Source: Thamnidium elegans
Taxonomy: Eukaryota > Mucoromycota > Mucoromycetes > Mucorales > Mucoraceae
Assembly: GCA_025201345.1 (NCBI GenBank)
Contig: JAIXMG010000009.1
Span: 1,116,001-1,180,000 of the forward strand
Direction: 5' to 3'
Length of the DNA stretch: 64,000 bases
Shown here piece after piece: positions 60,223-64,000 of this stretch; position 1 is the first letter of the stretch; each line of letters starts with the position of its first letter. The position numbers were made by a program, and so were the translations under genes. The notes under the pieces are model-generated. The model was not told the DNA's origin. It ran no database searches and was given only the letters and a program-made list of their open reading frames with translations.

Positions 60223-61989
60223 GCTAGTTTTTTTGACTTGTTTTTTACTACAATAATAATTCAAAATGATTAGAAAAAAAAAAAAAAAAGACCAGTTTTC
60301 ATTGTATTGTTGGGGGGGTTTTCTGTATGTGTTTATGAGAGGGATTGTCTTTTATATGCTTAATGCATGAGTAATATGTGCTGTCGATTTAATATTAGAG
60401 ACATTTATCTTTGTAGAGTCTTTTTTTTGTAGTAATTATGCAGCTTTATTGATGGGCTCGATACAAATTATTGGAAAATAGTTAACGTGTTGGTTATAAC
60501 ATTTATGTCGAACTGAACTTTCCTTAAAGGGGCGAAAATCAATTGCTTATACTGTTTTTAAAACAAATCAGATAAGATGCTACGTAGTGTTGGGCTGAGA
60601 TCGATTGAGGGAATAATAGAGCGGATATAGATAATATGGGGGTTATTAGATGTCTAGCTAAAATGATTCAAATAATTAAATAAGCAGATCGATAAGCTGT
60701 TATCGATGGTTATATCAATAAAATGTAATTTGTTTGATTCCAACTCTAAAAGTTATATGTTTCTAAATACTAGGATAACTTAAACTAAAAGCTTCATAAA
60801 TAAGATTATATAAAATTACAGAAAGGGTTGTTTTATTATATAGAATAAGCTAGATTTTCTATATATTGCTAAGGTTTTTATAGCTCCGTCTGAAGAGCAC
60901 GAGCTTCACCACAGTTACCGTCTTTGGGATATCAGTTACAATGCTTTAAATTCAGACAAATAATCCTCCCCCAAAATATTATTAATATTTCTCATAATTA
61001 TACTTTATTTATAAATGGGGTTGTTACTATCAGAACCGAACAAGTACTTTTTGTTTATATATGTCGGATAAAATCTCGAAGAAATCGCAACCACAGAAAG
61101 CGGTTCAACACTAAAACTCAATAGTGTGGTCATTTCCTTTTTGTTAAGTTAAGAAAGTTAAGGTAAGATTAAGAAAGTTGAGATGAATAAAATAAAAAAT
61201 ATAATATAGTATCCCGCCATCTTTTCTATTACTTCAGGCGTGTTACTTTTGAAAAACTTAATTCTACGATCAAGTTTCCGTTAATTACCGTATGGATATT
61301 AAAACATGAATAAATATTAACATGCTGTTTTCTGCTCCTGCGTCTTGTACTGGCTCCCTGTAAACTCAATTGACTAGTCTCATTAACCGAGGAAAGTTTG
61401 TCTTGATTTTTTAAAATATTCTAGCCAAAGATTTGAAAAATGTCGCTGTATCTTGGTGTGCGAAGTAAAACAAGTTTTTCATATTCATACAATTCGCTGT
61501 CATTGGCGTAACGAATCTCGTTAAGAGTAGAACTGTGTTCTTTAATAATTAGCGTTATCGATTTTTCTATGATATGAAGAACTTATTTACGCTGCGTAAA
61601 ACCTTGCTCAAATCCTAACCTTTATTGTCTACAGACAATTCAGTGTGGAAACTTTTAATTATATCCTGAAAAATAAAATATCTAGATAAGTAGTTACATA
61701 TATATATATATTAGCAATACATACACTCAAAGGGGGGATGTTGAGCGCTAGAATCAAGACTGCTTTTAGCCTGTTTTTGATATGTCGTGGAACTTGACTG
61801 GTTTATTTAACAACTTGCGTTAAGCATTTGTATACAGATGATTGTATGTACAACTCTTGCTATGTTGACGTTAAAAGTACGGCCAATCGCAAGGGAAAAA
61901 AAAGCTTATGTGGTCCCCGCGCAGGTGGCTTTTTTTAGGACGCAGCATTAAAAATATTTTCCCTCTTCACGTTTTTTACATAATAAAAA
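60223..61989. other. 1.8-kb intergenic region between RPL27 and RRP36
   Basis: AT-rich sequence with short ORFs that lack coding character. No tRNA or snoRNA was recognised; a C/D or H/ACA snoRNA next to ribosome-biogenesis genes would be plausible, but I could not identify boxes with confidence. Confidence 0.4.
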
Positions 61990-63230
61990 ATGGCTTTCAA
62001 AAAGAGAGAACAAGTTGTTGAATCCGATTCTGACGAAGACGTAAATCGTTATGATAGTGACGAAGAAGAACAAAGTGTAATACATATGTGTATATATACA
62101 TATACTTTCTCGGTTTGATTTAACTTTTTTTTTTTTTTTTTTTAAATTTAGGATAACGAATTAGGCAGTGAAGAGGAAGACGACGAAGAGGAAGACGAGG
62201 AAGAGGAAGAGGAAGAGGAAGACGATAAGGAAGCTAAAGCAGCTCAGTTAGCCAAACTTAAAAGAGGTACAATAATAATTAATGGAAAACCCACGACTAG
62301 ATCTAAATAATTCCTTATTTAAAAAAAAATATAGATCTCGCTCATGTTTCGTTTGAACAACTCGCAGAAATTAAAGGGAAAATGGGAATGACAGAATTTA
62401 GTAACGATAAAGTATCTAAAAAGAAGACAACAGGCGTATCAAAGGATCAGATTTTGAAGGATCTTAAAGGGGCTTCCGTTAAATTAAAAAAGGCAAATAA
62501 AGTTAAGCGTACAAAAGAAGATATGAAGAGAGAAAACAAACACAAGTAAGTTTTATTTAAGTTGCATATACAATTAATTATTAAATTGCGTGTATGAAAT
62601 AGACCAATGGAAATATCATCTAAGCGTGCCGTGGGTCGTTATAGAGATGTGGTACCATTACCAGCAGAAGTAAGAAATACATTTATATATTTTTTTTTTT
62701 AAAAATTATTAACGTGCAACAATTTAGAAACGTCGTGATCCCAGATTCGATAAACTCTCTGGTCAATTAAACCAAGACTTGTTTGAAAAATCGTATAGTT
62801 TCTTGAACGATTATAAGAAATCCGAAATTGACATGTTGAAGGAGAGTATAAAGAAGGAACGTGATCCGGAGGAACAAGAACGTATGAAGGGATTATTATT
62901 AAAGATGGTTTCTACTGATAAAATGGAACAAGAAAAGAAGAGAAAGCAACAATTGTTGCGTGAGAGAAAGAAGCAAGAAGCTGAGTTGGTTAAAGAAGGA
63001 AAAACTCCTTATTTCCTTAAGAGATGTAACTATTTAATTACTTTGCATCATTCTTGTGCTCACATTCTTTTTCTAAAATAGCTGAGAAGCGTAAGCTTGA
63101 TTTGATGGATAGATACCAAAAGATGGGTGCAAAGACTGTGGACCGTATTTTAGAAAAGCGTCGTAAGAGAAATACTACAAAAGACAGAAAGCATTTACCT
63201 TTCAACAGAAGATCTGCTGCTACCGATTAG
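61990..63230 (+). CDS. RRP36: rRNA biogenesis protein Rrp36
   Basis: Exons: 61990-62076, 62152-62266, 62335-62545, 62603-62669, 62728-63025, 63082-63230; 308 aa. Rrp36 is an SSU-processome component needed for early cleavages in 18S rRNA maturation in the nucleolus. An acidic Glu/Asp tract (residues about 30-58) precedes VSFEQLAEIKGKMG. The conserved core holds ISSKRAVGRYRDVVPLPAEK, RDPRFDKLSGQLNQDLFEKS and SFLNDYKKSE. A long charged helix (EEQERMKGLLLKM, EKKRKQQLLRERKKQE) leads to KEGKTPYFLKRSEKRKLDL, then DRILEKRRKRN and the terminal KHLPFNRRS. All these are Rrp36 family hallmarks. It shares the region and a ribosome-production theme with RPL27, 1.8 kb upstream, but is transcribed separately. 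Confidence 0.95.
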
Positions 63231-63408
63231 CTGGATTATTATTCTTTTTTTGTGTGTAAATAAGGTTATTTTAAAATAACACAAAAAAAAAAAAAATCCA
63301 ATTTAGATGTAAATGATTAAAAAACAATATAAAAAACCGTACAATTGTTTCTTTTTTTTTTCTTTTTTTTTTTTTTGTTCTTTTTTTATTTTATTTATTT
63401 TCTTCAAC

Positions 63409-63696
63409 ATGTCTAGGCTTGTTATTTTAGTAGTTGCATTTTTTGCTTTATTTACATTTACAACAGCGGCAAAATATCATATTGCTCATAAGCATTCTTC
63501 AAACGTTCAAAAGATATCACCGGATCTAGTATTATCACATCTTTACTTAAATGAACATAAGTTGGTTGCTTATGTCGTCGATTGGGATATTCCAAAGTCT
63601 ATCCGATGGGATCACTTGGACCATATTGCTTATGCTTTTGCAGAACCTAATGAAAATGGGGAGTTAGAATCCTATTCTGGCAGTAACCTGAAATAT

Positions 63697-63739
<43 letters not shown>

Positions 63740-64000
63740 GCATTTGTATGCAACATTAATATACTAAAACCAATTTAATATACAGTTGTTACAGAGGCCC
63801 ATAAAAATAATGTCGGTGTTAGTATTAGTGTAGGAGGGTAAGATATTCAAAAAAAATATTTTTATTTCGTTCTAATAGAGACAAAAAAAAAATGTAGATG
63901 GAGTGGTTCAAGATACTTTAGTTCGTTAGTTTCTTCACCTGATAAACTACATATTCTTGTTAACAATATAATGTCTATGGTTAAAGAATATAATCTTGAT
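63409..64000 (+). CDS. GH18 chitinase-like secreted protein (5' part, cut by window end)
   Basis: Exons: 63409-63697, 63786-63837, 63898 to beyond 64000. A signal peptide is evident (SRLVILVVAFFALFTFTTAA). The mature part begins the GH18 TIM barrel: KLVAYVVDWDIP, WDHLDHIAYAFAEPNENGEL, VGVSISVGGWSGSRYFSSLV, then a helix ending in EYNLD where the catalytic DxxDxDxE would be expected to follow. The catalytic motif lies outside the window, so activity cannot be judged. In fungi GH18 proteins remodel cell-wall chitin or digest external chitin. Intron 1 begins at the start of a poly-A run of about 34 nt. It lies 178 bp after RRP36 on the same strand. Confidence 0.88.

Overview
This is a eukaryotic nuclear window with fungal character, most likely a Mucoromycota (Mucorales-type) genome. 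The reasons are: strong A+T richness with many long poly-A/poly-T runs; many short introns (about 45-110 nt, mostly GTAAGT...TAG); fungal gene families (NDT80/PhoG factor, Tfb2, Ric1, Ato-type acetate transporter, DUF1748 protein, GH18 chitinase-like protein); and a WRKY-like zinc finger, reported outside plants mainly in early-diverging fungi and some protists. The order-level assignment is inference. I saw no tRNA, rRNA, CRISPR array or plasmid feature. Exon models were joined by hand: the coding genes described as complete read through in frame after splicing, without internal stops.

Layout. 1-2.3 kb is repeat-derived: a 53-bp inverted-repeat element and two decayed multi-exon ORFs. 5.9-13.9 kb carries an NDT80/PhoG regulator (-), a RING+RRM protein (+) and MTA phosphorylase (-), with long AT-rich spacers. 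13.9-19.1 kb holds no gene I can support. 19.1-24.4 kb has two minus-strand genes: an unusual fusion of an RGS domain with an FSP1/AIFM2-like flavoprotein, and TIM44. 24.4-30.6 kb is gene-poor, with a frameshifted PIF/Harbinger transposase remnant and a 4-unit tandem repeat of about 176 bp.

From 30.6 kb to the end the window is gene-dense: RIC1, a CorA-type Mg2+ transporter, NOT4, a TTC1-like TPR protein, riboflavin kinase, a GH31 enzyme with sulfoquinovosidase signature residues, an Ato-family transporter, TFB2, a WRKY-like zinc-finger protein, a small acidic-tailed ORF, a DUF1748 protein, a NASP/Sim3-type histone chaperone, RPL27 (eL27), RRP36 and a GH18 chitinase-like gene cut by the window edge.

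The genes do not form one pathway. They cover transcription and mRNA turnover (NDT80, NOT4, TFB2, WRKY-like), ribosome production (RPL27, RRP36), mitochondria (TIM44, DUF1748), Golgi trafficking (RIC1), transport (CorA, Ato) and glycoside metabolism (GH31, GH18). The best candidates for something undescribed are the RGS-FSP1 fusion (19105-22023), the WRKY-like factor whose heptad and zinc ligands differ from plants (52624-53837), the RING+RRM protein (10284-12675) and the fungal sulfoquinovosidase (44955-47799).
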